Assembly: GCA_902796875.1 (NCBI GenBank)
Contig: CADBQT010000011.1
Location: 1-7,316 of the forward strand
Source of the DNA: an uncultured Eubacteriales bacterium
Lineage (GTDB): Bacteria > Bacillota > Clostridia > Peptostreptococcales > Anaerovoracaceae
DNA: 7,316 nucleotides
Direction of reading: 5' to 3'
The notes under the pieces were generated by a model. The model saw only the letters and a list, made by a program, of their open reading frames with translations. It was not told where the DNA came from and made no database searches. How positions within the stretch are numbered: position 1 is the stretch's first letter; each line of letters begins with the position of its first letter. Position numbers and translations under genes: made by a program. Shown here piece by piece: positions 1 to 6,312 of this stretch.

Positions 1-377
1 ATGACGACAACGATGATAACAACGACGATAACAACAACGATAACAACAATAACAATGACGAGCCGGACAACAATAACGACAAGCCGGACAACAACAATAA
101 CAACAACAAGAAGGACGATAATGACGACGATATGATCATCGATGGTGATCCGAACGACGACAAGATCGATCCCAGCAACAACACCCCTGTTCCGGCGAAC
201 GACGACACTGCGCCGGACAATGACAAGACCACCGGTACAGACGGGAACGGATCCGACGGCAGCGCCGGGACCGGCGACGACAGTCTGCTGGCTCTGTACC
301 TCGCCCTCATGCTGGCCGCACTGGCCGGAGGAGCGACGGTGGCGTATCGTAAGCGGTCTGCTGATAAAGTCCGTTAA
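1..377 (+). CDS. C-terminal end of an Asp/Asn-rich surface-anchored protein (5' truncated)
   Basis: The reading frame is already open at the left edge (first full codon at 3) and ends at TAA 375-377, giving 124 visible residues. In order these are an almost pure Asp/Asn tract (residues 1-43), an acidic Pro/Thr/Gly/Ser linker (44-89), the motif TGDD (90-93), a hydrophobic segment of about 21 residues (94-114) rich in Leu and Ala, and a basic tail starting YRKR. This matches the sorting-signal layout of Gram-positive surface proteins, with the N-terminal part outside the cell. A canonical LPXTG is missing: the equivalent position reads SAGTGDD, so the protein may be sorted by a variant sortase or simply held by the membrane segment. 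The function of the missing N-terminal part cannot be judged. An ATG at 132 is inside this frame but has no need to be a start. A strong terminator follows 37 nt downstream. Confidence 0.8.
   Translation, partial: DDNDDNNDDNNNDNNNNNDEPDNNNDKPDNNNNNNKKDDNDDDMIIDGDPNDDKIDPSNNTPVPANDDTAPDNDKTTGTDGNGSDGSAGTGDDSLLALYLALMLAALAGGATVAYRKRSADKVR
3..131 (+). repeat. Simple-sequence tract of GAC/GAT/AAC/AAT codons (poly-Asp/Asn)
   Basis: Of 43 consecutive codons, 37 encode Asp or Asn; the rest are Glu, Pro and Lys. The tract contains two imperfect copies of a unit reading (E/K)PDNNN at 60-77 and 81-95. At DNA level it is a near-microsatellite of RAY codons, all read in one frame. Such tracts in surface proteins act as flexible, highly charged spacers and often bind Ca2+; here this is only a possibility. 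The tract continues beyond the left edge. Confidence 0.75.
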
Positions 378-413
378 CATGGCCGGACGATCATCAGTCC
401 CTCTATAACCGGT

Positions 414-456
414 AGCGGGCAGATCCCTCCCCTGGATCTGCCCGCTTACTTTTTTT
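414..456 (+). terminator. Intrinsic terminator of the surface-protein gene
   Basis: A perfect 13-bp stem pairs 414-426 (AGCGGGCAGATCC) with 434-446 (GGATCTGCCCGCT) around a 7-nt loop (427-433), followed by seven T residues at 450-456. It lies 37 nt after the stop codon and ends just before the next promoter, so it insulates the regulator gene from upstream transcription. Confidence 0.93.
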
Positions 457-464
457 GATTTTTC

Positions 465-492
465 TTGACGTACAGGCCTTTGCTGTTATAAC
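465..492 (+). promoter_or_regulatory. Probable sigma-70/SigA promoter of the LuxR-family gene
   Basis: The -35 is TTGACG (465-470) and the -10 is TATAAC (487-492), with a 16-bp spacer and an extended -10 TG at 484-485. Both hexamers match 5 of 6 consensus bases. Transcription would start near 499, giving a leader of about 40 nt. Its position directly after the terminator supports an independent transcription unit. Confidence 0.7.
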
Positions 493-539
493 ATTTTTGT
501 ACGATGAAGTGATGAAGGGGCAGAGAAGGCGGTAAGGCT

Positions 540-2912
540 ATGGGGTACATCAAAAAACGGGAAGCCCTGAGGCGGATGAAACTGGCGGAGGAGGAGTTCC
601 GCCCGGCGATCATTCTGGCTCACGCCGGATGGGGCAAGACGGCCCTGGTGGAGTACTACTTCCGAAATCGGCGGTATCTGCTCCTGTCCGGAGAAAGCGG
701 GGCGCTGAACAAGATGCCCGACATCGACCGGATCCGCCAGGGGGTGGTCGTGGTGGACGGCGTCACCTGGATCGACGATCCGGAGAGCGAAGAATACGTC
801 CGTCAGCTGATCCGGGACAACAGCCGGCAGATCATTCTGGTGGGAAGGGGAAAATTCCCCGGCTGGCTGGAGCCGGTGGCCATGGACGTGAATTTCGAGC
901 AGATCACCCGGCGGGAACTGGAACTGGACCGGGACGATATCCCCATGCTCTTCGAGGATGAGGGGATCACTCTCTCCGTGGACGAGACGAATCTGCTCCT
1001 GGAAATGACGGAAGGCTATCCCCCGGCTTTGAAGTTCTGTCTGCGTCACTGCGTCCAGGGGGAACTCATCGACCGGGGACGGATCACCAGGATCCGGACG
1101 GAACTGTTCCATTACTATGAGGAAGTCTTTTTCAGGAAGATCCGGGAGGAAGCCCGGCAGCTTCTGATGACCGTAAGCGAGCTTGAGGTCTTCTCCCCGT
1201 CCATCGCCGAGGAACTCTCCGAAGGAAAGAACGTCCACAACATCATCGACTACTGTGAGAAGGTAGGCTCCTTCCTCACCAGGGTCGGACCCGACACCTG
1301 GGAGATCATCGATGACGTGAGGGAATTCCTCAAGTGGAAGAAGGCCCTCCTTTGGAGCATCGAGCAGAGGACCGAAAACAACCGGAGGATTGCCGCCTGG
1401 TACGAGAAGAACGACCGCCTGGCGGAGGCGGCGGAATACTACGAGAAGGTGGGGGATTCCCAGAAGATCCTGGATCTGCTGGTCAAGAACTCCCACAGCC
1501 ATCCGGGGATCGGTCAGTACCACGCCTTAAGAAAACACTACGAGAACCTGCCGGAGGAGATGATCCTTCAGGATCCCTCCCTGATCGCCGGCGAGAGCCT
1601 GCTCAAGTCCATGACCATGAAGCCGGAGGAATCGGAACAGTGGTATCGGGAATTGGAGCAGTACGAAAAGAACGTGAACTACCCGCCGGAGAAGAGAAAG
1701 GAAGCCAAGGCGCTGCTCAGTTACCTGGACATCGGCCTGCCTCACAGAGCGGGGAAGGGGATGATCGGAAACATGAAGAGCGCCGTCACCCTGATGACGA
1801 CTACGGGAATGGAACTGCCCGAGTTTTCGGTCACGGACAACATCCCCTCCCTCATCAACGGTGGCCTGGATTACAGCGGCTGGGTCCGTAACGCGGACCA
1901 GATCGCCTACTTCATGGGCTCTATTCTGGAGAAGATCCTGGGACGCCACGGGAAAGGTCTGGTGGATGTGGGGGTCGCCGAGGTAGGTTTCGAGTGCGGC
2001 ACCATGGAGCCCCACGAGGTCATCCGCCTGGCCAACCGGGGGATCGCAGAGGCGGCAAATACGGGAAGCTCGGAGATCTGTTTCGCCGGCTACGGCGTGG
2101 TCATCCGCCAGAATCTGGCCCAGGGGAATCTTCAGCTGGCCAGAGACTGTCTGGAACAGTTCAGAGAGCGGGTGGAAAGGGAAGACGATACCCAGCTGAT
2201 CCCCAACATCAAGGCGACGGATGCCCTGATCGCCCTTTATGAATCGGATCAGGACAAGGTCATGAAGTGGATCGGGGAGACTCCGGATGTCCACCACAAC
2301 TTTTCCATCCTGGACCGGTACATCTACCAGATCCGGCTCCAGTGTCTGATCGCCATCGACAGCCTCCCGGAGGCCATGAACCTGGCGTCCTATATGGACT
2401 GGTACTATCGGGAGTACCGGCGGACCTACTCCCGGATCGAAAACGGCATCTTAAACGGGATCATCGCCTACCGGCAGGGCCATTCCGACTGGAGCCAGAT
2501 CCTTGCGGACGCTTTGAGCACCGCCGAGGAATATCATTACGTTCAGGTGGCGGCCATGAAGGGCGGGGCGCTGATGCCTTTGCTCAACGAGATGGAGACG
2601 AGTCAGGTCCCGGAAAAATTCCTGAAAGAGGTGAAGAGCCGTTGCCGGGAGATCGCTCTGGCCTATCCCGATTTCATGAAGCGGGCGTCCCGTGAGCGGC
2701 CCCAGTTGACTCCCCGGGAGGAGGAGATCCTGGGGATGCTCTGCGCTGGAGAATCCATGGATAAGATCTGTGAGACCTGCGGCATCTCCTACAGCGGTCT
2801 GAAGAAACACAACCGAAATATCTACGCCAAACTGGGCGCAAAAAACCGTGCGGAGGCCGAGCGGGCCGCCGTGTCCATGGGTCTGGTCAGAAGGGGATCG
2901 TCGTCCGACTGA
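540..2912 (+). CDS. LuxR-family ATP-dependent transcriptional regulator (MalT-like)
   Basis: This 790-residue protein has the layout of the large MalT/LAL class of signal-transducing NTPase regulators (MalT itself is about 900 residues). The N-terminus carries a Walker A loop at residues 27-34 (AHAGWGKT) and a Walker B strand at 68-74 (GVVVVDG, Asp73). A conserved family motif TEGYPPAL lies at 157-164, at the end of the NTPase module. Residues about 270-700 are helical and TPR-like, the usual sensor/autoinhibition arm. A LuxR-type helix-turn-helix occupies about 722-783, opening with the hallmark LTPREEEIL and containing the recognition-helix region SGLKKHNRNIYAKLGAKNRAEA. In this family, inducer plus ATP drives oligomerisation and activation of target promoters; the inducer here is unknown. 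The start is the only ATG after an in-frame TGA at 510, with GAAGG at 525-529 as ribosome site. It has its own promoter, and its stop lies 7 nt from the stop of the convergent editing gene. Confidence 0.9.
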   Translation: MGYIKKREALRRMKLAEEEFRPAIILAHAGWGKTALVEYYFRNRRYLLLSGESGALNKMPDIDRIRQGVVVVDGVTWIDDPESEEYVRQLIRDNSRQIILVGRGKFPGWLEPVAMDVNFEQITRRELELDRDDIPMLFEDEGITLSVDETNLLLEMTEGYPPALKFCLRHCVQGELIDRGRITRIRTELFHYYEEVFFRKIREEARQLLMTVSELEVFSPSIAEELSEGKNVHNIIDYCEKVGSFLTRVGPDTWEIIDDVREFLKWKKALLWSIEQRTENNRRIAAWYEKNDRLAEAAEYYEKVGDSQKILDLLVKNSHSHPGIGQYHALRKHYENLPEEMILQDPSLIAGESLLKSMTMKPEESEQWYRELEQYEKNVNYPPEKRKEAKALLSYLDIGLPHRAGKGMIGNMKSAVTLMTTTGMELPEFSVTDNIPSLINGGLDYSGWVRNADQIAYFMGSILEKILGRHGKGLVDVGVAEVGFECGTMEPHEVIRLANRGIAEAANTGSSEICFAGYGVVIRQNLAQGNLQLARDCLEQFRERVEREDDTQLIPNIKATDALIALYESDQDKVMKWIGETPDVHHNFSILDRYIYQIRLQCLIAIDSLPEAMNLASYMDWYYREYRRTYSRIENGILNGIIAYRQGHSDWSQILADALSTAEEYHYVQVAAMKGGALMPLLNEMETSQVPEKFLKEVKSRCREIALAYPDFMKRASRERPQLTPREEEILGMLCAGESMDKICETCGISYSGLKKHNRNIYAKLGAKNRAEAERAAVSMGLVRRGSSSD

Positions 2913-2921
2913 GGACGGATC
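2896..2921. other. Imperfect hairpin spanning the convergent stop codons
   Basis: CGTCC (2902-2906) pairs with GGACG (2913-2917) around a 6-nt loop that contains the LuxR stop codon. GATC (2896-2899) and GATC (2918-2921) extend the stem across a 2-nt bulge. No T-tract follows on either strand, so it is at best a weak structure and not a proven terminator. It is the only candidate transcript-end structure I see between the two convergent genes. Confidence 0.2.
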
Positions 2922-4203
2922 ACTTCAGGTGCTTGGCCAAAAGGTCGGCGAAGAGGAGGGCGTCTTCCTCGGAGGTGAAGATGGACCGGGCGGAAACATC
3001 GTTGCCGCCGCCTTTGCCTTTGTAGAAGGATGCGTACTCCCGAACGAGGGCGCCGCACTTCGGCTCGCCGCCGGAGACCAGGATGTAGGAGGTCTGCCTG
3101 GGGGCGTAGAGGAGGAGCAAAGGCCCCGGCTTGCCCATGTAACGTTTGGCCAGGGTAAACACGTCGTCCAGGGAGAAGTCCCGGAGAGAATATCTTAAGA
3201 GTGGTTCGCTGCAGTCGGCAAGCAGGCTGTCCAGAGCGGCGCACTCCCGATCGATGAGCGAAGCCTTCAGCTGGTGGAGCTCATTTTTCAGTTCGGCGAT
3301 CTGGTTTTCCTGGGCCCGGATCACGTCGGGAAGATCGTCGATAGACGATGAGTGGTCATTTGCCAGGGCAGACAGCAGATCATGCTTCCGGTCGTAGTCA
3401 GACAGGGCGCGTGCTCCGGCTTCGAAGTAGATGCGGAACATGCCCTTGTAGTTTTCCACCTTGTAGATCTTGATCAGGCCCACCTGTCCCGCGGAGGCGG
3501 GGTGGGTGCCGCAACAGGCCACACAGTCGGAGGCGTTCTCCGGAGAACCGACGCAGACGATGGAGATATCCTCGTCGAAGGCAAGGGCCTTGCGGAGGGG
3601 CAGCCCGGACACCTGATCCCGTTCATCGAAACGGAAGACGGTGACGGGAGCATCGGACCAGACCACCTGGTTGGCCCGGGCTTCACACTCCAGGGCCAGA
3701 TCCATGTCGATGGCCTCCGGCCGTGGGGTATCCGGATCCGTGGGATCCTCCTCCAGGGAGATATCGATGGTCATATAGTCTGCACCCATGTGGAAGCCCC
3801 GGTTGACTCCGCCGCACCGGGCGTAGAAGATACCGGAGAGAATGTGCTCGCCGCAGTGGCGCTGCATGTTGTCGAACCGGCGGTCCCAGTCCAGTGTGCA
3901 GTGGACCGTGTCCCCGATTTTCAGAAAATCGGGGGAGGCATCGCTTCCGGAATCTCCGGTCGCGTCTGCGGTAAGGGTATGGACAATCGCCTCCCCCGCT
4001 TCCTGGACATCGACAACGCGGAAGCCGTTCATGAATCCGGTGTCACAGCTCTGGCCGCCTCCTTCGGGAAAGAAGGCAGTCCGGTCCAAAATGACCTGGA
4101 TGGATGATCCATCGGAACCGACGGGAATGGTCTGGATGACCCGAGCATCCCACTCTTTCATGTAGACATCCGCTTGGTACAATTTTGTGGGTTTTTCTGC
4201 CAT
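2920..4203 (-). CDS. Stand-alone alanyl-tRNA editing protein, long form (AlaX-L type with DHHA1 domain)
   Basis: Homologues hydrolyse Ser or Gly wrongly attached to tRNA-Ala, a proofreading job in trans to alanyl-tRNA synthetase. The 427 residues follow the AlaRS editing half. First comes a beta-barrel with the signature FFPEGGGQ (44-51) and D54. The zinc site follows as HxxxH (His116, His120) and CxxxH (Cys230, His234 in CCGTH). A helical/coiled-coil linker lies at about 290-325, and a C-terminal DHHA1-like domain holds the Gly-rich loop KGKGGGND (395-402). All four expected metal ligands are present, so the enzyme looks active. The start ATG (4201-4203) is preceded by a strong ribosome site, GGAAAGGAG on the coding strand (complement of 4211-4219). 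It is monocistronic in this window, divergent from the AraC gene and convergent with the LuxR gene. Nearest alternative: a DHHA1-family protein with a changed substrate. Confidence 0.88.
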   Translation of the reverse strand: MAEKPTKLYQADVYMKEWDARVIQTIPVGSDGSSIQVILDRTAFFPEGGGQSCDTGFMNGFRVVDVQEAGEAIVHTLTADATGDSGSDASPDFLKIGDTVHCTLDWDRRFDNMQRHCGEHILSGIFYARCGGVNRGFHMGADYMTIDISLEEDPTDPDTPRPEAIDMDLALECEARANQVVWSDAPVTVFRFDERDQVSGLPLRKALAFDEDISIVCVGSPENASDCVACCGTHPASAGQVGLIKIYKVENYKGMFRIYFEAGARALSDYDRKHDLLSALANDHSSSIDDLPDVIRAQENQIAELKNELHQLKASLIDRECAALDSLLADCSEPLLRYSLRDFSLDDVFTLAKRYMGKPGPLLLLYAPRQTSYILVSGGEPKCGALVREYASFYKGKGGGNDVSARSIFTSEEDALLFADLLAKHLK

Positions 4204-4245
4204 AACGGCGCTCCTTTCCGGATAATCCGCAAATTGATTGATAAA

Positions 4246-4274
4246 AGTCTATCCTTTGGCAACAAAAAAGTCAA
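4246..4274 (-). promoter_or_regulatory. Probable promoter of the alanyl-tRNA editing gene
   Basis: Read on the minus strand, TTGACT (complement of 4269-4274) is the -35 and TAGACT (complement of 4246-4251) the -10, with a 17-bp spacer. The -35 matches 5 of 6 bases and the -10 4 of 6. The start of transcription would fall near 4239, leaving a leader of about 36 nt before the ATG. Confidence 0.55.
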
Positions 4275-4281
4275 TAAAAGG

Positions 4282-4363
4282 TTGTTGAAACGACGGGTAA
4301 GGGTATATAATAGTCCCGCGGGGTAACTAGTTTGCGGAATGAGAACAGCGGGATAATTTTTTT
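4282..4363 (+). promoter_or_regulatory. Promoter-like sequence followed by a terminator/attenuator-like hairpin
   Basis: A perfect TATAAT (4306-4311) is preceded by TTGAAA (4285-4290, 15-bp spacing) or TTGTTG (4282-4287, 18-bp spacing). A transcript starting near 4318 would be short of the outer stem TCCCGC (4314-4319), but one starting a few bases earlier would include most of it. That stem pairs with GCGGGA (4348-4353) and is followed by TAA and seven T residues (4357-4363). This could be an early terminator in a long AraC leader or a very short RNA. The stem is only 6 bp with a 28-nt loop, so the call is tentative. Confidence 0.3.
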
Positions 4364-4421
4364 ATCGTCATAAGTCCCGTCTTGTTCGGATCCAGCGTTG
4401 GAAATAACTGGCAAATCCCGG

Positions 4422-4450
4422 AAAAAGGGCTAAAAATCCGCATTTTTCCC
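4422..4450 (-). terminator. Weak minus-strand terminator-like hairpin
   Basis: On the minus strand GGG-AAAAAT pairs with ATTTTT-(AG bulge)-CCC around a GCGG loop (plus-strand 4427-4450), followed by five T residues (complement of 4422-4426). The stem is mostly A-T. It would stop antisense transcription arriving from the AraC side before it reaches the editing gene, but no minus-strand gene upstream of it is seen. Confidence 0.25.
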
Positions 4451-4530
4451 CATTTGACCACATTTTAAGACAGGTCGAAAAAAACCTGTGGACAACTGTA
4501 ACCAAAAAATAACACTTGACAAGGATTAAC

Positions 4531-4544
4531 GTTGAAATTTCAAC
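4531..4544. repeat. 14-bp perfect palindrome GTTGAAATTTCAAC
   Basis: The sequence is its own reverse complement and its right arm continues into TTCAACAA (4539-4546), the reverse copy of the TTGTTGAA octamer found elsewhere here. It lies 10 nt after a perfect -35-like TTGACA (4516-4521). The symmetry suggests a dimeric regulator site, possibly for the AraC protein or an unlinked factor. Confidence 0.5.
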
Positions 4545-4583
4545 AATAGTAAATATTTGGTTATCCACAATCACTTTGGGATA

Positions 4584-4599
4584 AAATTGTATACAATTT
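4584..4599. repeat. 16-bp perfect palindrome AAATTGTATACAATTT
   Basis: This self-complementary sequence lies between the two inverted perfect DnaA boxes, 14 bp from the left one and 9 bp from the right one. The GTATAC core flanked by symmetric arms resembles operators of GntR-type repressors, but that assignment is inference. It could also serve as a cruciform or easily melted element. Confidence 0.5.
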
Positions 4600-4651
4600 A
4601 AAAAAATCTGTGGATAACTCCAAAAAAGCCGATGATTTTGGGAAAACCCGA

Positions 4652-4669
4652 TTGTTGAAAGCCCGGAAT
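4652..4669 (+). promoter_or_regulatory. Candidate operator upstream of the AraC gene (TTGTTGAA element)
   Basis: TTGTTGAA (4652-4659) followed after three bases by CC-N-GAAT (4663-4669) matches 14 of 18 positions with the element at 6313-6330, upstream of the dehydrogenase gene. The shared element, about 65 nt before the AraC start, fits an autoregulatory site of the AraC protein. A clear sigma-70 promoter for the AraC gene is not visible; TCGAAA (4669-4674) with CATAAT (4691-4696), 16-bp spacing, is the best candidate. Confidence 0.4.
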
Positions 4670-4677
4670 CGAAAGTA

Positions 4678-4728
4678 GAGGGAAAGTTTACATAATCCCT
4701 CAAAAACTGAACGAAAAACGAGGGATTA
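4678..4728 (+). promoter_or_regulatory. Alternative-pairing leader that can mask the AraC ribosome binding site
   Basis: TAATCCCTC (4693-4701) is perfectly complementary to GAGGGATTA (4720-4728), which contains the only Shine-Dalgarno candidate (GAGGG, 9 nt before the ATG at 4734). The TCCCTC part can instead pair with GAGGGA at 4678-4683. The two hairpins exclude each other: the downstream one hides the ribosome site and the upstream one frees it. This works as RNA only if transcription starts before about 4678. If the start is near 4703 (from the CATAAT -10), the 9-bp inverted repeat would instead be a DNA operator. Confidence 0.4.
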
Positions 4729-4733
4729 AAAAA

Positions 4734-6290
4734 ATGTTGAAAGAAAAAATCATCTACCGTGAAGGCCTGCCGGTGAATGTTGTTGTTGCCAACATCGATG
4801 AGTATCCGATCCACTTTCACGATGATCTGGAGGTGGTGTACGTTCTGGATGGCTCGATCCGCATGAGGAACGGTTACTACACCTACACCCTCCGTCAGGG
4901 GGACATCTACATCTTCAACGACCGGGAAATGCACAGCTACGAAAATACGGGGGAAGACAATATGGTCATGATGCTCCAGATGGACCTGACCTATTTTTCC
5001 CGCTACTACGACAGCCTGAAGAACTGCTTTTTCGTCACGGACCTGGAGGACGAAGGGGACAGCCTGGATGTGCTGAGAAATATCCTGGCCCGGATCATGA
5101 TGGAGGTCATCCAGAAGGGCTACGGCTACGAGCATAAGGTCATCGAGAGCGTCCACAATCTCATCGCCAGCCTCATGTCCGACTTCCAGTATTTCGTCAT
5201 GGACGACGGCCGGTTCCGGAACGAGACCAAGAACAAAGGCAATAAAGTCCTGGCCGGACGTCTGAACCGGATCACCGACTACATGTACGACAACTACAAC
5301 CGGAAGCTGACCTTGAACGAGATCGCCGAGAGGGAGCACCTGAGCATCTACTATCTTTCCCACATCATCAAGGAGGCGACGGGTCTGAGCTTCCAGGATC
5401 TCCTCAGCTATATCCGAGTGGAGGAATCGGAGAAGCTCCTCCTTGGGACCAACAAGAAGATCGGGACCATCGCCGAGGAGACGGGATTCTCCGCAGTCCG
5501 CTACTACATCAAGCACTTCGTTCACTGGTTCGGGATGCATCCCCTGGAATATCGGGAGAAGTACATCGGCAAGATCTTCAGCCGGGAGATCGAGGCCCGC
5601 TACACTCCCTGCCTTCCCGAGGAGATCGAGGACGCCATCCGACAGCAGGTCAAGGGAGTCTACGCCGACTACGTGGACAAGCTGAAGAGCCGGCCCACCA
5701 TCGTGGACGTGGACATCTATGACGATTACGCGGAGGTATATAAAGGAGAGGTTCCCCTGGAGAAAGTCATGACCAGGGAGGCGAACCAGGTCCTGGCATT
5801 GCCCTTTGCGAAACTTACGGAGATGGGAGAGAACATCATCGCAGCGGGAAACAACTATCTGATCACCACCCGCTGCCGGTTCCCCGGTCCCCTGGACAGC
5901 ATCAGCATCCTTCTGTATAACCTGAGCGAGAACGTGGCCAAGGTCCTGAAGAAGATCGAGCGGCCCGAAGAGCTGCTGAAGGTGGCCCGCCACTACGACG
6001 AGGAGGGAGAGTTCCTGATCCGGTGCAACGGATTCGACGGGGAATTCCAGGTCCTCCGCTGGCGCCTGGAAAACGACACGGTGATCCGGCGGATCGAACA
6101 GTCCCTCTCTCCGGAGAAGGACAGCGACCGGAGAGATCATCTGATCCGCAGACTTTCCGCGGAGGCCATGGTATCCTCCGAGGTCTTTACCTGTTCCGAT
6201 GCCCTCAGTATAAGAGCCCTGTTCCGGGGGCTGGGCGCGGAGCTGATCCTTATCGACACCAAAAAAGACACCAAGCCAGACAGCAAATAA
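4734..6290 (+). CDS. AraC-family transcriptional regulator with cupin sensor and extra C-terminal domain
   Basis: The N-terminus (about 14-85) is a small-molecule-binding cupin with the family pattern HFHDDLEVVYVLDG (His27, His29, Glu33), the turn RQGDIYIFND and His67. A helical linker follows. The AraC/XylS DNA-binding domain with two helix-turn-helix units spans about 175-278 (first at LTLNEIAEREHLS, second at IGTIAEETGFSAVRYYIKHF, closing with HPLEYREKY). At 518 residues it is far longer than the usual 280-300. Residues 279-518 form an extension whose segments LLYNLSEN (393-400), GEFQVLRWRLEND (436-448) and the end RALFRGLGAELILID (494-508) recall the C-terminal beta-sandwich of AraC proteins fused to GH39-like domains, but the catalytic barrel is absent. 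The ligand is probably a sugar or other small metabolite; this is inferred. The ribosome site is GAGGG (4720-4724). The likely targets are itself and the downstream dehydrogenase gene. Confidence 0.88.
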   Translation: MLKEKIIYREGLPVNVVVANIDEYPIHFHDDLEVVYVLDGSIRMRNGYYTYTLRQGDIYIFNDREMHSYENTGEDNMVMMLQMDLTYFSRYYDSLKNCFFVTDLEDEGDSLDVLRNILARIMMEVIQKGYGYEHKVIESVHNLIASLMSDFQYFVMDDGRFRNETKNKGNKVLAGRLNRITDYMYDNYNRKLTLNEIAEREHLSIYYLSHIIKEATGLSFQDLLSYIRVEESEKLLLGTNKKIGTIAEETGFSAVRYYIKHFVHWFGMHPLEYREKYIGKIFSREIEARYTPCLPEEIEDAIRQQVKGVYADYVDKLKSRPTIVDVDIYDDYAEVYKGEVPLEKVMTREANQVLALPFAKLTEMGENIIAAGNNYLITTRCRFPGPLDSISILLYNLSENVAKVLKKIERPEELLKVARHYDEEGEFLIRCNGFDGEFQVLRWRLENDTVIRRIEQSLSPEKDSDRRDHLIRRLSAEAMVSSEVFTCSDALSIRALFRGLGAELILIDTKKDTKPDSK

Positions 6291-6312
6291 ATACGGGAAT
6301 GCCACAAACGGG

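Larger units (their letters stand above)
4487..4617. other. Cluster of DnaA boxes
   Basis: Three matches to the DnaA-box consensus TTATCCACA lie in 131 bp of AT-rich DNA. They are TTATCCACA at 4561-4569 (plus, perfect), TGTGGATAA at 4609-4617 (minus, perfect) and TGTGGACAA at 4487-4495 (minus, reads TTGTCCACA, one mismatch). A weaker TTGACCACA (4454-4462, two mismatches) sits just upstream. The two perfect boxes face each other across a 16-bp palindrome. Clusters like this bind DnaA at origins, at DnaA-titration or reactivation sites, or at DnaA-controlled promoters. No dnaA, dnaN, rep or par gene is visible nearby, so the role is open. Confidence 0.6.
4204..4733. other. 530-bp AT-rich divergent intergenic region
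   Basis: This stretch has no credible gene. It is much richer in A and T than the coding DNA on both sides. It contains the promoter of the editing gene, a second promoter-like sequence with a possible attenuator, a DnaA-box cluster, two perfect palindromes, three TTGTTGAA octamers and an alternative-pairing leader before the AraC gene; these are listed separately. For a simple pair of divergent promoters it is unusually long and structured. Confidence 0.8.

Noticed and set aside
1..131. Short direct repeats considered as a CRISPR array or tandem repeat element
   Set aside because: There are no regularly spaced unique spacers; the repetition is explained by Asp/Asn codons in one reading frame.
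486..1523. Minus-strand open frame of 345 codons at the start of the LuxR gene
   Set aside because: It lies antisense to the Walker A/B region of a clear ATPase regulator and shows no domain of its own.
3352..4107. Plus-strand open frame of 251 codons across the editing gene
   Set aside because: The minus-strand frame carries all zinc ligands and the FPEGGGQ motif; the plus-strand frame is a mirror effect.
4339..4356. Five-codon mini-ORF (MRTAG) before the T-tract in the intergenic region, considered as a leader peptide
   Set aside because: There is no ribosome site, no run of regulatory codons, and the size is expected by chance.
4632..4658. Eight-codon mini-ORF overlapping a TTGTTGA motif
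   Set aside because: No ribosome binding site precedes it and the sequence context is better explained as a regulatory element.
6250..6258. TTATCGACA, a single-mismatch DnaA box
   Set aside because: It is inside the AraC coding sequence, isolated, and expected by chance in a window this size.
4368..6305. Minus-strand open frame of 645 codons across the AraC gene
   Set aside because: It is the complement of a gene with clear cupin and HTH motifs; its translation is rich in Val/Leu/Asp/His without recognisable motifs, and its start lacks a ribosome site. It is a product of GC-rich codon usage.
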